The position numbers and the translations under genes are program-made. A stretch of 64,000 bases of DNA. Source: Bacillota bacterium. Lineage in GTDB: Bacteria > Bacillota > Clostridia > Lachnospirales > Lachnospiraceae. Numbering within the stretch: the stretch's first letter is position 1; each line of letters opens with the position of its first letter. This document shows, in pieces, positions 62,248 to 64,000 of the stretch. The notes beneath the pieces were generated by a model that saw nothing but the letters and a program-made list of their open reading frames with translations, was not told the DNA's origin and ran no database searches. Where the stretch lies: the NCBI GenBank assembly GCA_023436225.1, contig JAEZKA010000025.1, positions 80,219 through 144,218 on the forward strand, given 5' to 3'.

Positions 62248-63747
62248 CTACTTCACCATATCCTTCAGCCTCCGGCTCAAGTCATACACTTGCGAAACGG
62301 AGGAATTAATCTGGGAGATCTGAGAGCTCTCATCCTCAATGATTGATAATATCTCTTCTGTGGATGCTGAATTCTCTTCCGATATACTTGCCACATTCGT
62401 AATCTGCTCCTGTATCTCAATAAAATTTTTAACAGCTATTTCAATCTCTCTCATGCTCCTTGATAATTCATCATTTGTCTCTCGATAAGCTTCCTTCATG
62501 TCAGTAAAGAAGCATGCCACTTCAGAGATGATATCCATTCCCACATTCGTTGCGTTCTGCCCTTCCTTTGACACTCTAGCTGCATTCTCTGACTTTTCCA
62601 GTATTACAGTAGTTACTTTGCTGATATTGTCAACTATTTTCCTACTTTGTTCAGACAATCCGCGAATATTCTCTGCAACAACTGCAAAGCCTTTTCCTTG
62701 TTCGCCCGCACGAGCAGATTCTATAGAAGCATTTAGTGCAAGCAGATTCGTCTGTGAGGCTATCGTCTTGATGCTATTTAACAAAACAATGATTTCTTTT
62801 AAACTGGTTTGAAGATCATTTACCGTAGCGGCGGTCGTCCCAATTGCTGTACTTACTGTTGACATATGAACTGCCACTTCATTTACCCTGTTCCAGCCGT
62901 CTTCAACCTTCTTACTCATCGCCCCTGATTTATCTACAACGCCGTTTGATATTTCGATTGTCCGATTTACCACCTGTAGAGATTGAGTCATTGATTCATT
63001 GATCCTATATACACTAGCTGCTTCATCCTGTATGGCAGTTGCCATCTGTTGAACTGAGTTAACGATACCCAGGCTGGCATCGTGAATCCCTTTTAGCTGC
63101 GTGTCTACTACACTAAGATTATTGTTTAGAGACCTTGCACCTTCGTCAATTGTATGGAAGGTATTCTCTAGCTGATCAACTAATTGTTTTGCTTCTTCTT
63201 CCTTTTTACTGGCTTGCTCCACAAGCTCGTTACCCCACTTAGTCAGAAAATACAAAAGAACCATAATTCCGTTAATCAGGGTAATAACAGTAACAAATTC
63301 TTTTAAAGCCGTATTATCAGAAAGTAAATTCTGCGGTATAAGTAGATACATCAATAGATATCCAATATTCACCAGTATTCCAAATATAACAATTAATTCT
63401 TTTCTAAAATATAAGGTGATCATTGCAATTGTTGTAAATATCAGATAATGTTTATTCAGTGTATATCCGAAAAAATACATCAGTCCGAAAGCGGCAACTA
63501 AATCTATGGTTGGAAATAAAAAGCTTTTTAACCGTTCATTGATTGGTACGAAATAGTTAATAATACATATGGAAAAAGTAATAAGCGTAGCGATTATGGG
63601 TTTAATCCCTTCATCAATGCCCTTTGCAACTAATACCTGCACTAATATCAAGCTAACGATCACTATCGTGCCTATAAGATTTACCTTATGTACCCTTTTG
63701 ACATTGTATCCGCTCTGTTTCGTTTTAATTGCTTCCGTCTTAGGCAT
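62248..63747 (-). CDS. Methyl-accepting chemotaxis protein without extracellular sensor
   Basis: The 499-residue receptor has about six hydrophobic helices in the first 170 residues with only short loops, then a cytoplasmic signalling domain with the conserved hairpin tip ASQTNLLALNASIESARAGE (about residues 335-355). No HAMP or large periplasmic domain is visible, so it may sense a membrane or cytoplasmic signal. GGAGGAGA lies before the ATG. No other chemotaxis gene is in the window. Confidence 0.92.
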   Translation of the reverse strand: MPKTEAIKTKQSGYNVKRVHKVNLIGTIVIVSLILVQVLVAKGIDEGIKPIIATLITFSICIINYFVPINERLKSFLFPTIDLVAAFGLMYFFGYTLNKHYLIFTTIAMITLYFRKELIVIFGILVNIGYLLMYLLIPQNLLSDNTALKEFVTVITLINGIMVLLYFLTKWGNELVEQASKKEEEAKQLVDQLENTFHTIDEGARSLNNNLSVVDTQLKGIHDASLGIVNSVQQMATAIQDEAASVYRINESMTQSLQVVNRTIEISNGVVDKSGAMSKKVEDGWNRVNEVAVHMSTVSTAIGTTAATVNDLQTSLKEIIVLLNSIKTIASQTNLLALNASIESARAGEQGKGFAVVAENIRGLSEQSRKIVDNISKVTTVILEKSENAARVSKEGQNATNVGMDIISEVACFFTDMKEAYRETNDELSRSMREIEIAVKNFIEIQEQITNVASISEENSASTEEILSIIEDESSQISQINSSVSQVYDLSRRLKDMVK

Positions 63748-63888
63748 CGTATCTTCTCCTCCATATTATTATTTATTTAATAAATTAAACACCCCTATAT
63801 AAGTCCAATATTATCATATTTTGTTTATTTATGGTATCATAAAATGGAGCTTTAACAGTAAAAACATCAATTTTTAAGGTTCTATAAT

Positions 63889-63937
63889 AAATGTTGGGGT
63901 ATGTTCAAAACATACTTCCAACATTTTATTTTTTATA
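63889..63937 (+). terminator. Terminator-like hairpin before the gene beyond the right edge
   Basis: AAATGTTGG/CCAACATTT with TATGTT/AACATA inside, followed by TATTTTTTATATT. It lies upstream of the next plus-strand gene, in the position of an attenuator. Confidence 0.6.
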
Positions 63938-63994
63938 TTAAAATGCATCTATACGAAGCCTCTAAAAAATGCACGTCGTCCAAACAAACATTAA

Positions 63995-64000
63995 AAGGAG
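63995..64000 (+). promoter_or_regulatory. Shine-Dalgarno of the next plus-strand gene (window edge)
   Basis: The window ends in AAAAGGAG, a good ribosome site whose start codon is outside. Confidence 0.5.

Overview
The window looks like a low-GC, Gram-positive anaerobe of the Lachnospiraceae / Clostridium cluster XIVa type. This is inferred from gene content: a FabK-type fatty-acid synthesis cluster, type III glutamine synthetase, rubrerythrin, LplABC-type sugar ABC transporters with large lipoprotein receptors, a CIRCE-controlled htpG and a DUF5721-like gene. No rRNA, phage, complete insertion sequence or CRISPR array was seen.

Layout. 1-2.8 kb: start of a methyltransferase gene with an attenuator-like leader, a 25-codon gene with its own promoter and terminator, three small genes and tRNA-Pro(CGG). 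3-19.5 kb: a glycan-utilisation locus with heparinase II/III-like lyase, lipoprotein receptor, two permeases, LacI regulator, GH35 and GH2 glycosidases, AraC regulator, decayed uxaB and uxaA, a second LacI regulator and intact uxaC. It probably handles a galactose- and uronate-containing polymer. 19.8-21.9 kb: DegV and HAD proteins. 22-28.2 kb: a second LplABC-like operon carrying a membrane sensor/AraC regulator, divergent from an EEP-phosphatase/MgtC/metallo-beta-lactamase operon (28.5-31.5 kb). 31.7-34.7 kb: htpG with a CIRCE box, a DUF5721-like gene and a 56-codon gene. 34.7-38.6 kb: TraX-like protein and a zinc-ribbon membrane protein/acyltransferase/esterase cluster. 38.9-44.4 kb: aldo/keto reductase, ABC-F protein, a C39-like papain-fold protein and two flavin proteins.

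44.5-55.5 kb is a complete type II fatty-acid synthesis operon, in transcription order marR-fabH-(846-nt repeat-rich gap)-acpP-fabK-fabD-fabG-fabF-accB-fabZ-accC-accD-accA. AccABCD makes malonyl-CoA, FabD loads it on ACP, and FabH/F, G, Z and K run the cycle. The MarR gene has a FabT-like operator over its own promoter. A divergent tetR-FAD oxidoreductase pair follows, then glnN with a hairpin-rich leader, a DUF624 protein, rubrerythrin and a chemotaxis receptor. The window ends on the Shine-Dalgarno of a further plus-strand gene.

Most unusual non-coding features: the fabH-acpP gap (six motif copies spaced exactly 49-50 bp plus a 146-nt rod-like palindrome), the attenuator-like leader of the methyltransferase, the 25-codon gene, and the uxaBA relics beside preserved LacI operators. 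Coordinates and motifs were read by eye. Family assignments rest on remembered family signatures, not on searches.
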